This document shows positions 49,763 to 59,515 of a stretch of DNA of 64,000 nucleotides, one piece after another. Source of the DNA: Blastocatellia bacterium (GTDB lineage: Bacteria > Acidobacteriota > Blastocatellia > UBA7656 > JADIYM01); assembly GCA_016705245.1 (NCBI GenBank), contig JADIYM010000016.1:86723-150722 (forward strand), written 5' to 3'. Under the pieces are notes generated by a model. It worked only from the letters and a program-made list of their open reading frames with translations, searched no databases and was not told the origin of the DNA. Position numbers and translations under genes: made by a program. Every line of letters starts with the position of its first letter. Within the stretch, counting starts at the first letter, position 1.

Positions 49763-51421
49763 ATGTGCTCGATTCAACGCCTGGCCGCGGCCTTACTCCT
49801 GCTCGGTCTGTGCCTTCCAGCGATCGCCGTCGCCCAGAGTGCCGATACCATCCGCAACCGGGCGACTGAGGCCTATCGGCAGCGCGACTTTCTACGAAGC
49901 GCGGAGCTTTTCACTGCAGCGGCGAAACTCGATGAGGACGGTCGCGCCGGGCTTCTCTACAACGCAGCGTGCGGATTCGCGCTCGCCGGACGCAAAGACG
50001 ACGCCTTCGCGGCGCTCGAGCAGGCCGGTGCGGCAGGTCTCGACGAAGTCGATCAATACAAGGCTGACTCCGACTTCGCATCGCTTCATTCCGACCAAAG
50101 ATGGCAACCGATGCTAGATCGCGTTGCCGAGCGCGCCAGGGCAGTCCGCGACTTCTGGACGAGCCCGGCCATGCAGACGCCGTTTGCTGCCAACCTGACC
50201 GACGACGAGAAGATCGCGGGGCTCTCGAAGCTGTGGTCCGAGGCAAAATTCAACTTCATCCACTTCGACAAGGTCCCCGGCCTCGACTGGGACGCACATT
50301 ACCTGGCCACACTGGCGAGAGTTCGCGCGACGACCTCGACGCTCGAGTACTACCGCGTGTTGCAGGCGTTTGCCGCCGAGCTCCGGGACGGACACACCGG
50401 CGTGTGGCTACCGAAGGAGCTCTCGGACGAAGCGCTCGCGCGGCCGCTCCTTCGCACCGCTCTCGTCGAAAAGCGCGTGATTGTCACCGCCGTCGCCGAC
50501 CCCGAGGCACGCGGTGCCGGTGTAGTGCCGGGTGTCGAGATCGTCGAAGTGGATGGCGCGCCAGTGTTGGAATACGTCGAGCGTCGCGTCGCGCCGTATC
50601 AGTCCGCGTCGACGCCGCAGGACCTGGAGGCCCGGGCTTACGGCTGGGCGCTGCTCGAAGGCGCGAAGTCGAAGCCGGTCGAGTTGACTCTGCGCAACGC
50701 TTCCGGCGCCTCCGTGAGCCGAACCGTCACGCGGCGGGCCAGTCGTGAGTACTGGGACGCTTTTCGCGGCGAACCGATGGTATTTCGCATGCTGCCCGGC
50801 AACATCGCTTACGTGGCGCTCAACACGTTCAACGACAACCGGGCCGCCGAGATGTTCGAGGCGGCGTTTCCGGAGATCGCCAAGGCCGACGCCATCGTGT
50901 TCGACGTCCGCGAAAACGGAGGAGGCAACAGCGGTGTCGGCTACCGCGTGCTGGCGTGTCTCTCGGACGCGAAGTTTCTCGGCTCGCGGTGGGCTACGCG
51001 CGAGTATCGACCGACCTACCGGGCGTGGGGACGCCGCGAGGGGCGATTCGAGGGTTCGCCGGATTCAGTCGCGCCGAACACAAAGCTCCTCTTCACGAAA
51101 CCGGTTGTCGTGCTCGCCAGTGCCCGGACGTACTCCGCGGCCGAGGACTTCCTCGTTGCGTTTCGAGGGATGAAGCGCGGGCTCATCATCGGCGAGCCGA
51201 CGGGCGGCAGCACCGGTCAGCCGCTCATGTTCCCGTTGCCAGGCGGCGGCGGTGCGCGCATCTGCACCAAGGCGGACTCGGGGCCCGACGGGACCGAGTT
51301 CGTGGGAGTCGGTGTAGTACCAAATCGAGTGGTTCGACGGACCGTGAAAGACGTGCGGGCCGGACGTGATGCCGTGCTCGAAGCGGCGGTCGCCACAGTC
51401 GCGAAGACGGGCCACGAATGA
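49763..51421 (+). CDS. Secreted S41 (C-terminal-processing) peptidase
   Basis: A 552-residue protein; AAGGAGAAG lies 9 bases before ATG 49763. A signal peptide (ending AIAVAQ) leads into TPR-like helices (residues about 25-110: AYRQRDFLRSAELFTAAAKL, YNAACGFALAGRKDDAFAAL). A PDZ-like segment follows (GAGVVPGVEIVEVDGAPVLE) and then the S41 protease domain with NIAYVALNTFND, VFDVRENGGGNSG, the nucleophile region VLASARTYSAAEDFLVAF, and a Lys in GMKRG. Substrate unknown; the family trims periplasmic proteins. It is divergent from the ArsR operon. Confidence 0.9.
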   Translation: MCSIQRLAAALLLLGLCLPAIAVAQSADTIRNRATEAYRQRDFLRSAELFTAAAKLDEDGRAGLLYNAACGFALAGRKDDAFAALEQAGAAGLDEVDQYKADSDFASLHSDQRWQPMLDRVAERARAVRDFWTSPAMQTPFAANLTDDEKIAGLSKLWSEAKFNFIHFDKVPGLDWDAHYLATLARVRATTSTLEYYRVLQAFAAELRDGHTGVWLPKELSDEALARPLLRTALVEKRVIVTAVADPEARGAGVVPGVEIVEVDGAPVLEYVERRVAPYQSASTPQDLEARAYGWALLEGAKSKPVELTLRNASGASVSRTVTRRASREYWDAFRGEPMVFRMLPGNIAYVALNTFNDNRAAEMFEAAFPEIAKADAIVFDVRENGGGNSGVGYRVLACLSDAKFLGSRWATREYRPTYRAWGRREGRFEGSPDSVAPNTKLLFTKPVVVLASARTYSAAEDFLVAFRGMKRGLIIGEPTGGSTGQPLMFPLPGGGGARICTKADSGPDGTEFVGVGVVPNRVVRRTVKDVRAGRDAVLEAAVATVAKTGHE

Positions 51422-51434
51422 TCCGTGGCCCGTC
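51406..51434 (+). terminator. Hairpin overlapping the S41 peptidase stop
   Basis: GACGGGCCACG / CGTGGCCCGTC, a perfect 11-bp stem with a 7-base loop that contains the TGA stop, followed by TTACAG. A compact terminator that also encodes the last residues. Confidence 0.65.
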
Positions 51435-51503
51435 TTACAGAACCGTTCATGTAAGTCTCACATGATTCGTGAAGACGCCTGAATCACTCGCCCGACGCTT
51501 CAG

Positions 51504-51600
51504 TACCGGGCGCGGTAGCGCTCGGGTCGATCCGAGAGCGTGAGACGACACCAAGCGCGGACTCGCGGTGAGGCTGACCCGAGCGCTACCGCGCCCGGTA
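51504..51600. repeat. Inverted repeat, family 2, complete copy
   Basis: Perfect 25-bp arms: TACCGGGCGCGGTAGCGCTC then GGGTC, and the complement at 51576-51600, separated by 47 bases. The right arm is identical to the solo element at 10824. Confidence 0.92.
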
Positions 51601-51706
51601 ATGATGCGTGGACCGCCCGTCCTCGAGAGCGGTTTTGACGAACCGATGATCGTTTCCATGAAGAGACGTGCACGGATTTGTAGTGAACACGTCTCGAGGA
51701 CGCGCG

Positions 51707-52045
51707 CTAGCGAAACGCCCTCTTCCCGTTGTGTCCGAGAAAAAAGTGGAACACCTTGGCCATTGCCGAGGACGATTCGGCAGGAGCCTTTCTGAGCAGC
51801 AACTTGCGGCCGTCGGGGATGGTTCCCGGGAACCACTGTCCGCAGCGGTAGCAATCGCGTCCCGTCACCCCGGTCTCGTGATCGGTGTAGAGAGGGCCGA
51901 ATGCATGATGGTTCATTGCCCAGCACGGCAGGTGCTCATCGAGCCACGGAGGAAGAATCGAGTTCGCCAGACGAACTGGCCCGACACGGCGATTGGGAGT
52001 TGTCAGCTCGGGATGTTGTCCTGAGTAATTCGGTATTTGCAGCAT
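51707..52045 (-). CDS. Unknown small protein with Cys-x2-Cys
   Basis: A 112-residue protein; GGAGGAG is 7 bases before ATG 52045, strong support for a real start. Sequence features: NHHAFGPLYTDHETGV, then DCYRCGQWFPG with one CxxC pair and a basic C-terminus (AMAKVFHFFLGHNGKRAF). The Cys pair plus His residues could bind zinc, but only two clear Cys are seen (a third at LPCWAM). No signal peptide or membrane helix. No family recognised. Neighbours are a family-2 repeat and the serine protease gene on the same strand. Confidence 0.55.
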   Translation of the reverse strand: MLQIPNYSGQHPELTTPNRRVGPVRLANSILPPWLDEHLPCWAMNHHAFGPLYTDHETGVTGRDCYRCGQWFPGTIPDGRKLLLRKAPAESSSAMAKVFHFFLGHNGKRAFR

Positions 52046-52389
52046 CGGGTTACTCCTCCGCGTCGTTTGCCGACTCGATGTCTCGCCACGTTGAGACTCC
52101 GGGCTTGGACCGGCATTCTGGCGACGGCACCAGGCGTCGCAACGGTGATCCGTCCTGAGTAACGCTACGCAACTGGCGTTCCGCAGCGGAATCCAAGCGT
52201 TAGCCCCCCTCCGACGGGTTCCGTGTATGAATTTCGTTCACGTCGATGTCCCGATGACCGTCAGGGGGATCGGATTGCGGCACGCTCGATCCCCACGTAC
52301 GTTGGACGGATTGCCATATTGCGAACTCCCACCCACCGGTGTTGTCCTTTACACACAGGGGCTCCATTGGCGCGCCGGATCCGCTCCTA
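52046..52389. other. Gap without supported gene
   Basis: About 340 bases between the small Cys-x2-Cys protein and the protease stop. Candidate frames here lack ribosome-binding sites and look like chance. No repeat of families 1-3. Confidence 0.4.
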
Positions 52390-54495
52390 TTACCGCGTCG
52401 TGACCGTGATCTCCAACATCGCCGAGCATCCGTTGCCGTTGCACGACCGCACGGCGAACCGGTAGGTCGTCTGGCGTGACAGTCCGGTGATAAGGGCTCC
52501 GCCCGAATTGGCGCTCACATATCCGAGCGAAACGAACGAGGATCCGTTGAACTCGAGCACCTCGAAATTGGACTCGTTGTTCGACGTGTCGGTCCATTCG
52601 ATCGTCACTTTCCGCCGCTTGATCCTCGAGGCGTACAGATTCGCTGGTGCCGACGGTCCGTTGGCCTGCGTTCCGATCGTAGCCTCGTTCGAGTAGGCGG
52701 TGTACTGGCCGCCGGGCGTCGCCAGCGCGCGGACGCGGTAGACGTACGACACGCCTGGAACTGCCGAATTGTCGGCGTAGCTCGAGACGTTGAGCGCGGT
52801 CGTTCCGATCACCTCGAACGATCCGCCCGACGTCCGGCGCTCGACTTTGAAGACGACGTCGACTGTCGTGTTGTCGATCCAGTCCAGGTCCACCCTCGAG
52901 CCGTTAACCGTCGCGACGAGGCTTGTCGGCGTGCCGGCGAGAGTGCCGCTTCCCCCACCCTGGAGGTACTGGCTTATCGACGGAAAAGTCGTCGCGAAGC
53001 GGCCGTCGACGACGTTCTGACGCGAGTCGCAGTTGTTGTCCGGATCGTCGCCACAGGCTCCATAAAGCTGTCCGACGACGACAGTGTTGCCCGTCCAGAC
53101 CGGCGATCCGGAGCTGCCGCCTGCGACGCCGCCCTGAATCCTGTCCTGGTAGAGGAAGCTGGAGTTCGGAAGCCCGCCGCAGGTGCCGTCCGGCGTCACG
53201 CCGCGAGTCGACGAATAGACCTGCGTGTCGCCGTAGGGGTTCGAGACGCGCTCCAGGGTCGCGCTACCCGGCGAGGACGTCGTCCAGCCCATGAACCACC
53301 GGTTAGCCGGCACGCTCGCGAGCCGGATGAACGTGAAATCGCTCGCCTCACTAGTCGCGAGCAGTGTGCCGCCGTGACTCGACGGTGGATTCGTGGGCGC
53401 CGACCCGTTGCAGGTGGACGTCCTGTAGTCGAACAGGACTTCGAGGCTCGAGACCTCTGATTGTGTTGCCAGGCAATGGTTCGCCGTCAGGAAATACGGC
53501 GTTCCGTCCGCTGCCTGGCCGTTGATCAAGCCCCCCGTGCAGACGTATGACTCTCCTCCGCTCACGAACCCCATTCGGCCGATCGCGCGACTGGCATTGT
53601 TGACCGTGGTCGAATTCGAGAAGCAGCTGATGTCAGTGATGCAGCTGTCGTCGTGCACGACGTTCTGCGAGCCGGCGCCGGCCTTGGGTGCGACAGGTGC
53701 ACCGGTCTTGTCGACCCGGAAGATCTCGACGACGGAATCGACGACAAACACACAGCGTTCGCCCGCGGCCAGCTTGTCGGCCGGCACATGCACTTCGATC
53801 CAGACGGTGTCGCCCGCGACGCTCGGGCACCAGAGCTCACGCTCCGGCGAAATGCCCTCGCGTCCAACAGGTCCGCGCGCGATGCCATCGGCGCCGTAGA
53901 CCCAGATGCGCGCGCCCTTCGGCAGCTCGACGCCGGAGAGATGCAGTCGAAAACGGTGGGCCTCGCCGACTCTGACGCTCGCGGTCCACACTACGGACCC
54001 CGTGCCGGACTCGGCGAGACGGCCGCCTGACTTGTCCTCGCGAATCTTTGCAGCACTGATGGTGGATTCATCGAGCGACACGCCGCGCGATTCGGCTAGC
54101 GGGCGGGTAAATCCTTCCTTCAACAGCTCCGGATGCTCGCGGTTCCACGTGGCAATCTCGGCGACGCGACCGGCTTCGGCTGCGAAAGCGGGGGCGAGCT
54201 CGGCGAGCGGCGCGATGGTGAGCTCCCGGCCCTTGAGCAGCGGTGCCGCGTCACCATCTTCCTGTTTCACGTACGGCGACGACGGCAGCGTCGCGCCGTC
54301 GAGAGGCGGGGCGGACACATCCGCTTTCTGCTGCTCGGCAACCCGGCGCGATGGGACTTCCGGCTGTTGCGGACGCAGGCGGGTGCCGGCGTTACCGGTG
54401 GCCGCCGTGCCGAGGAACGAGACGGCGAGGATGAGAATCGTGGCGAGACGGGCGAGGTCGCGAGACGGTGCAAGGCGGTGGGGACCGATCGGCAT
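52390..54495 (-). CDS. Secreted trypsin-like serine protease with fibronectin III domains
   Basis: A 701-residue protein from the ATG at 54493-54495 (AGGAGAACAGCAT upstream), which begins MPIGPHR and then a signal peptide. A pro-region of about 230 residues precedes the protease: FLTANHCLA (catalytic His), SDFTFIRLAS (Asp) and GGSSGSPVW (Ser), the order of lysyl-endopeptidase-like S1 enzymes, with Cys-rich segments (CITDISCF, CGDDPDNNCD) for disulfides. Two fibronectin type III domains follow (about 510-605 and 610-701; VDLDWIDNTTVDVVFKVER and KVTIEWTDTSNNESNFEV). It is probably exported and processed outside the cell. Confidence 0.9.
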   Translation of the reverse strand: MPIGPHRLAPSRDLARLATILILAVSFLGTAATGNAGTRLRPQQPEVPSRRVAEQQKADVSAPPLDGATLPSSPYVKQEDGDAAPLLKGRELTIAPLAELAPAFAAEAGRVAEIATWNREHPELLKEGFTRPLAESRGVSLDESTISAAKIREDKSGGRLAESGTGSVVWTASVRVGEAHRFRLHLSGVELPKGARIWVYGADGIARGPVGREGISPERELWCPSVAGDTVWIEVHVPADKLAAGERCVFVVDSVVEIFRVDKTGAPVAPKAGAGSQNVVHDDSCITDISCFSNSTTVNNASRAIGRMGFVSGGESYVCTGGLINGQAADGTPYFLTANHCLATQSEVSSLEVLFDYRTSTCNGSAPTNPPSSHGGTLLATSEASDFTFIRLASVPANRWFMGWTTSSPGSATLERVSNPYGDTQVYSSTRGVTPDGTCGGLPNSSFLYQDRIQGGVAGGSSGSPVWTGNTVVVGQLYGACGDDPDNNCDSRQNVVDGRFATTFPSISQYLQGGGSGTLAGTPTSLVATVNGSRVDLDWIDNTTVDVVFKVERRTSGGSFEVIGTTALNVSSYADNSAVPGVSYVYRVRALATPGGQYTAYSNEATIGTQANGPSAPANLYASRIKRRKVTIEWTDTSNNESNFEVLEFNGSSFVSLGYVSANSGGALITGLSRQTTYRFAVRSCNGNGCSAMLEITVTTR

Positions 54496-54790
54496 ATGCT
54501 GTTCTCCTGCAGGTGGGGGCCGGTCGCGTGACCGGGAGCGGAGGAGAGGGTACTGCGGAGAGCTCGCGGACAACGCTGTGCCCGAGTTCCGCAGCTGTGA
54601 CCCACAAAGTGGGCAGCACGGTCAGCCTCGCCGTAGAAATCGCTCGCGGCACCAAGAGACCAGAGTGGAGTTACGGTCTGGCGCCGGTCTGTCCATGGGC
54701 TACGTCGCGTGCCCGATCATCGGATGCAAGGGAAGCGGAATAGTTTTCCCGGGTCCCCGTTCCTCGGTCCCCGTTCGCTCCCCGTTCCTC

Positions 54791-55088
54791 GAGCCGCGAG
54801 CGGTAGCGAGCGTCCCACGGACGGTGCCTGAAATCGCAGACTCGGCGTTGCGCGCAAGGATCGGAACCGATCGACTGTCCGTGGGACGCTCGCTACCGCT
54901 CGCGGCTCAAAAAACGGGATCACCCGCATCGTGCGCGACCGGGAAGGACGCTCCGCCGGGTCCCCGTTCCTCGAGCCGCGAGCGGTAGCGAGCGTCCCAC
55001 GGACGGTGCCTGAAATCGCAGACTCGGCGTTGCGCAAGGATCGGAACCGATCAACCGTCCGTGGGACGCTCGCTACCGCTCGCGGCTC
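54791..55088. repeat. Two tandem family-2 hairpins
   Basis: Two nearly identical hairpins in direct repeat. Copy 1: perfect 32-bp arms GAGCCGCGAGCGGTAGCGAG then CGTCCCACGGAC (54791-54822) and complement (54877-54908). Copy 2: 34-bp arms at 54973-55006 and 55055-55088. The intervening CCTGAAATCGCAGACTCGGC is also shared, so a unit of about 180 bases was duplicated. It lies between two divergent secreted-protein genes. Confidence 0.95.
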
Positions 55089-55281
55089 ACAAAATGGGGG
55101 CGGCCCGCAGAACCAACGGACGGGTCGGTACCTCCAGTGCCGGACGCTTCGCGAGTCTGCGGCAACGGTGCGAGTACTTGTCAGTGTCGGTGACTTCGCG
55201 GAGAATCGCGCGAGATTCCCGTCGGCTGGCTGGCTGGTGCACACATCGACCTTCACTCGCACCAGTAGCCGCGAGGACAAC

Positions 55282-58200
55282 ATGCAAAAGCGAAGTATCG
55301 GAAGGATCGCGACCGTCGTCGCCGGTGTTTTGGTCGTTTGCGCGGTTGGACCGGGCGTGGGTGCCCGATCCGGTGACTCGTGGCAGCGTTCACTTGCGAT
55401 GTGCACGGACGACTTCGACGAGGACGGCGTGCCCGATATCGTCGTGGGATTTGCCGGTTCCTCCGGTGGTGGGCTGATGCTCCTTCGCGGGAACGTCGAC
55501 GCCATCCATCCGAACACGCTCGAGGCGCGCGCGCGGCATGCCGCCGGTGCAAGCGTGTACGAGCCGTTCCTGCCGGCCGTCCAACTTGCCGACACGGCGG
55601 ATGCTCCAGAGCTGCTCGTTGCCGGTGACTTCGACAATGACGGACACCGCGATGTCGCCTACGCTGCACAGGGCGCCGAAGTACTGAGGATTGCAACCGG
55701 GAACGGGCGCGGCGCTTTCGGGCGCGGACGGTCGATTCCGCTTCCGGGCGCGATTCGATCACTGGCGTCCGGTGAGCTCGGCCGCGCCGACGGGTTGCTC
55801 GAGCTGTTCGTCGAGGTCGACGAGCCCGAAGGCGAGAGCTCGAAGGGCGGCGTCCGCTCGCTCGTGCTCGAGAGCGTACACGGCGCTGCCCGTGCGCTTC
55901 CGCGAGCCGTCGAGCCGTCGGACTCGGTTAACAAGTCTTCCGCGAACGCGGCGAAAACCACACCGAGCCCGGACGGCACGGTTCTTCGCATGCGCCTGAA
56001 CGCCGACGCTGTCGACGATCTCGTCATCCTTCGTCCCGACGAGCGCACGCCATCCCTCAAGCTCTCGTCGCCGCGAGCGACCTTCACGGTCTCGACGACG
56101 AACGACGCAGGCACCGGATCGCTGCGAGCGGCGATCGAATCGGCGAACACCAGTCCCGGCGCCGACGCAATCCTGTTCAATATCCAGGGCGCCGGTCCGC
56201 ACACGATTGCGCCCGCATCGCCGCTGCCGGCCGTTTCGGCAGCTGGCGGCGCGGTGATGATCGATGCGACCTCCGAGCCCGACTTTGCGAACGCGCCCGT
56301 CGTCGTGCTCGACGGCTCGAACCTCGCGCCGGGCGAGAGTGGACTCGTCCTGATCGCCGCTGACTGCCTCGTCCGCGGTCTCGTGATCAACGGGCTCGAG
56401 AGCGATTCGAACGTCGGCGGTGGACAAGCCATCGCGATTCTCGCAGGTGGCAGTTGCCGGATCGAGGGCAACTACCTCGGGACCAACGCCTCCGGAACCG
56501 CCGCAGTGCCGAACACGACGGGCGTCAGCATCCAGATTTCGGCCGGCAGCGTCGTCGGCGGGACGGTTACGGCGGCGCGTAACGTGATCTCAGGCAATGA
56601 GAGCGTCGGCGTGGCGGTCAACTACGACGAAACCGCGACCGCAAACGTCATCTCGGGTAACTACATCGGCACGAACGCGACCGGAACGGCGGCAATACCG
56701 AACGGGACGGGCATCTACCTGAGCTCCGCCCCAGGCAACGTCGTTGGCGGACTCGCGGCGGGCTCGCGCAACGTCATCTCGGGGTCGCTCAACCCCGGCT
56801 TCGGTGTCGGCATTGCCTACGAAACCGCGAACGGAAACCTCGTTCAGGGCAATTTCATCGGCGTTGCCGCCGACGGCGTTACGGAGCTCGGCAACGGCAG
56901 CACGGGCATGTTCGTCAGTGGCGGCGCGAGCGACAACGTCATCGGTGGACCCGCTGCCAACGCGGGAAATACGATCGCCTACAACCTCGACGGCGTGCAG
57001 ATCCTGCAGGAGACGTCGCTGCCCGGAATTTCCCGTGGCAATCTCGTCTCTCGCAACACGATCCACTCGAACCAGCGCCTTGGGATCAACCTGAGCTTCG
57101 ACTACGACGGTGACCCCGCACCGAACGATGGCGGCGACGCCGATGACGGGCCGAACGGTTTCCAGAACTACCCGGTCATCACGTCCGCGTCGAACGGGCG
57201 CATTCGCGGCACGCTCGACAGCAAGCCGAACGCGGCGTACACGATCGACTTCTACTCGAACGACGAGTGTGATCAGCCTTCGGGATTCGGCGAGGGGAAG
57301 ACCTGGCTCGGAACATCCGTGGTCACGACGGACGGCGCGGGACGGGTCGACATCGACGCAACCTTGTCGGTCGCGGCCGGCACGGGCGTCGCAGCCACTG
57401 CGACCGACGCCGAGAACAACACCTCCGAGTTCTCGCAGTGTTTTGCCGTCGGCGGCAGCTCGATGGCGGACCTCGCGATTTCCGCCGGCACTGACGTCGG
57501 AGCCGTCGCGGCGGGCCGCATCTTCAGCTACTACGTCACCGTCCACAACTACGGGCCGGGGACGGCCGCGAGCGTCACGATGACCGACCCGTTGCCGTCG
57601 CAGACGACCTTCGTCGACGTCGCGCCGGTGGCCGGATGGTCCATCACGACGCCGGCCGTCGGCAGCGGAGGTTCGGTCGTTGCAACGACCGGCGCGATTC
57701 CGGCCGGCGCGGAGTCGACGTTCGTCATCACCGTTCGCGTGCGCGACAATGCCGCGAGCGGAGACCTCGTCAACACGGCGACGGTTGCGAGCGCGATGGA
57801 CCCTGCCGCCGCCAACAACTCGACGACCGCCATCACGACGCTCAACGGCGCCGACGCGGCCGCGGACCTCTCGGTAACGATCGACGGCGATCCCGACCCG
57901 TTGCAGCCTGATGGCCAACTCGTTTATTCGATCGTCGTGTCTAACGCCGGCCCGTCGGACGCAACCGACGCGCTGCTGACGGCCGAAGCGCCGACAGGAA
58001 CGGTTTTCCTGTTCGCCATCCCGACACCGACGACCGCGCCCGACTTCGGCACGAGCGGTCCCATCACGTGGGATCTGCAGTCCTTTCCGGACGGGCGCAG
58101 CGAGCCGTTCGTCATTGTCGTGGCCCTGCCGGGCGGAGCGGTTCCTCCGCCAAGCGTCAGCGCATCGGCCAGCGTGACGAATTCGACTCGCGATCCGGAC

Positions 58201-59262
58201 TCGAGCGACAACGACGCGACAGCAACGACCACGGTGGGGGGCGAACCCACGCCCGCGGATCTCTCGGTCACCGCATCGGGTAGCGCCACCAGCGTCGAGG
58301 CGGGCGATTCGATAACGTACACGGTTCGCGTGACGAACGGCGGGCCGAACCCGGCCACGAACGTCACGCTCGTCGACTCACTTCCGAGCGGCGCTTATTT
58401 CGTGAGCGCCACGACCTCGCAAGGCTCGCTCGTCACGCCTTCGGTCTTCGATTCGGGCGCGGCAGTCGCGAGGCTCGGGACGCTCGCATCGGGCGCCACC
58501 GCGACGTTGACGTTTTCGATGACGGTGACGTCGGGCGGCGGATCGATCGTGAACCACGCGTTCGTCCTTGCGTCGACGATCGATCCGAACGACGAAAACG
58601 ATTCCGCGACGGTCCAGACTACGGTCCGCAGCGCGGGCATGGCGATGATCACGTGGGAGGCGCCAGACCTGGAGTCGCCCGATCTCGAGCCGCCGCCGCG
58701 CAACCTCGAGGCGCTGATCGTTCCCCAAGCGACCGCATACGTTGGGCCGTCCACGCGAATCACGCCGCCGCGCGTCGCAAGGGCGCGACGTCGCGCCGAT
58801 CCGCCGCTCTACTACAACATCTACACATCGAACGTCCCGGGCGTCGCGGCGAGCCAGGCCACGTTCTTCACGTCGGTTCCGGGCAATCAGACGACCGCCA
58901 CCGCGCCTGTCGCGCCGGGCGGGTCCTTTTTTGTCGTCACTGCGGGGTATCCATCCGGCGAGAGCCCACCCACGAACGAGGACGGTGCTGGCGAGGTCGC
59001 CGGTCCTGCGGTGACCTCGGTCGTCGCAACTGCCAAGAAGCTCACGGTGAAGGGCTCGGGTTTTGCGTCACCGATGCAGGTCTACGTTGACGGCATTCCG
59101 TTCTCGACCGCGGCGAAGGTCAAGCCGACTAAGGTGAATCAGAAGGGTCGGCTGTTGACGGGACAGACGCTTGCCGAGTATGCCCGCGCTGGCCAGACGA
59201 TCGTGGTCACGATCCGCGCCGACAACGGAGGCACGACGACGGTGCCCGTGGCGAGGAGGTAG
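55282..59262 (+). CDS. Giant secreted protein: FG-GAP, right-handed beta-helix and DUF11 repeats
   Basis: A 1326-residue surface/secreted protein from ATG 55282 (GAGGAC upstream), with a signal peptide. An FG-GAP-like region comes first (CTDDFDEDGVPDIVVGFAGS, LLVAGDFDNDGHRDVAYAA). The parallel beta-helix begins at FTVSTTNDAGTGSLRAAIES and carries NVISGN / GNYIGTNATGTA / NVVGG-type coils (about 270-720). Then three DUF11 domains (about 735-1130: ADLAISAGTDVGAVAAGRIF, DPDPLQPDGQLVYSIVVSNA, ATSVEAGDSITYTVRVTNGG) and a C-terminal domain with an Ig/TIG-like KLTVKGSGFASPMQVYVDG. DUF11 and beta-helix proteins are usual cell-surface or matrix components. No sortase or Por signal is evident at the end. 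Confidence 0.88.
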   Translation: MQKRSIGRIATVVAGVLVVCAVGPGVGARSGDSWQRSLAMCTDDFDEDGVPDIVVGFAGSSGGGLMLLRGNVDAIHPNTLEARARHAAGASVYEPFLPAVQLADTADAPELLVAGDFDNDGHRDVAYAAQGAEVLRIATGNGRGAFGRGRSIPLPGAIRSLASGELGRADGLLELFVEVDEPEGESSKGGVRSLVLESVHGAARALPRAVEPSDSVNKSSANAAKTTPSPDGTVLRMRLNADAVDDLVILRPDERTPSLKLSSPRATFTVSTTNDAGTGSLRAAIESANTSPGADAILFNIQGAGPHTIAPASPLPAVSAAGGAVMIDATSEPDFANAPVVVLDGSNLAPGESGLVLIAADCLVRGLVINGLESDSNVGGGQAIAILAGGSCRIEGNYLGTNASGTAAVPNTTGVSIQISAGSVVGGTVTAARNVISGNESVGVAVNYDETATANVISGNYIGTNATGTAAIPNGTGIYLSSAPGNVVGGLAAGSRNVISGSLNPGFGVGIAYETANGNLVQGNFIGVAADGVTELGNGSTGMFVSGGASDNVIGGPAANAGNTIAYNLDGVQILQETSLPGISRGNLVSRNTIHSNQRLGINLSFDYDGDPAPNDGGDADDGPNGFQNYPVITSASNGRIRGTLDSKPNAAYTIDFYSNDECDQPSGFGEGKTWLGTSVVTTDGAGRVDIDATLSVAAGTGVAATATDAENNTSEFSQCFAVGGSSMADLAISAGTDVGAVAAGRIFSYYVTVHNYGPGTAASVTMTDPLPSQTTFVDVAPVAGWSITTPAVGSGGSVVATTGAIPAGAESTFVITVRVRDNAASGDLVNTATVASAMDPAAANNSTTAITTLNGADAAADLSVTIDGDPDPLQPDGQLVYSIVVSNAGPSDATDALLTAEAPTGTVFLFAIPTPTTAPDFGTSGPITWDLQSFPDGRSEPFVIVVALPGGAVPPPSVSASASVTNSTRDPDSSDNDATATTTVGGEPTPADLSVTASGSATSVEAGDSITYTVRVTNGGPNPATNVTLVDSLPSGAYFVSATTSQGSLVTPSVFDSGAAVARLGTLASGATATLTFSMTVTSGGGSIVNHAFVLASTIDPNDENDSATVQTTVRSAGMAMITWEAPDLESPDLEPPPRNLEALIVPQATAYVGPSTRITPPRVARARRRADPPLYYNIYTSNVPGVAASQATFFTSVPGNQTTATAPVAPGGSFFVVTAGYPSGESPPTNEDGAGEVAGPAVTSVVATAKKLTVKGSGFASPMQVYVDGIPFSTAAKVKPTKVNQKGRLLTGQTLAEYARAGQTIVVTIRADNGGTTTVPVARR

Positions 59263-59279
59263 TCACACGACGCCCGTAT

Positions 59280-59411
59280 CAGAACCGCGAGCGGTAGCGA
59301 GCCGGCTTGCGGACAGTCTTTCATGACGCGGAGCCCAGACCGTCGCGCAAGATGCGTTTAGGTCTTCGAGTCTGTCCGCCAGCCAGCTGCGTTACCGCTC
59401 GCGGTTCTGAT
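59280..59411. repeat. Family-2 inverted repeat, imperfect
   Basis: CAGAACCGCGAGCGGTAGCG on the left and GTTACCGCTCGCGGTTCTG on the right, with the interior diverged (CTTGCGGACAGTC / GTCTGTCCGCCAG). It follows the surface-protein stop. Confidence 0.85.
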
Positions 59412-59515
59412 GCTCGGGTCAGTCTCCAGAACGAGCGGGTGTGTCGGCCTTTCCCCGGATTGGCGTGCACCGCGGTGTAGCATTGCGTTGTACACGTCTC
59501 GGTCGGAGGTTAGTC

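Noticed and set aside
56590..57918. 442-residue minus-strand open frame
   Set aside because: Antisense of the beta-helix/DUF11 protein; produced by regular codon use in repeats.
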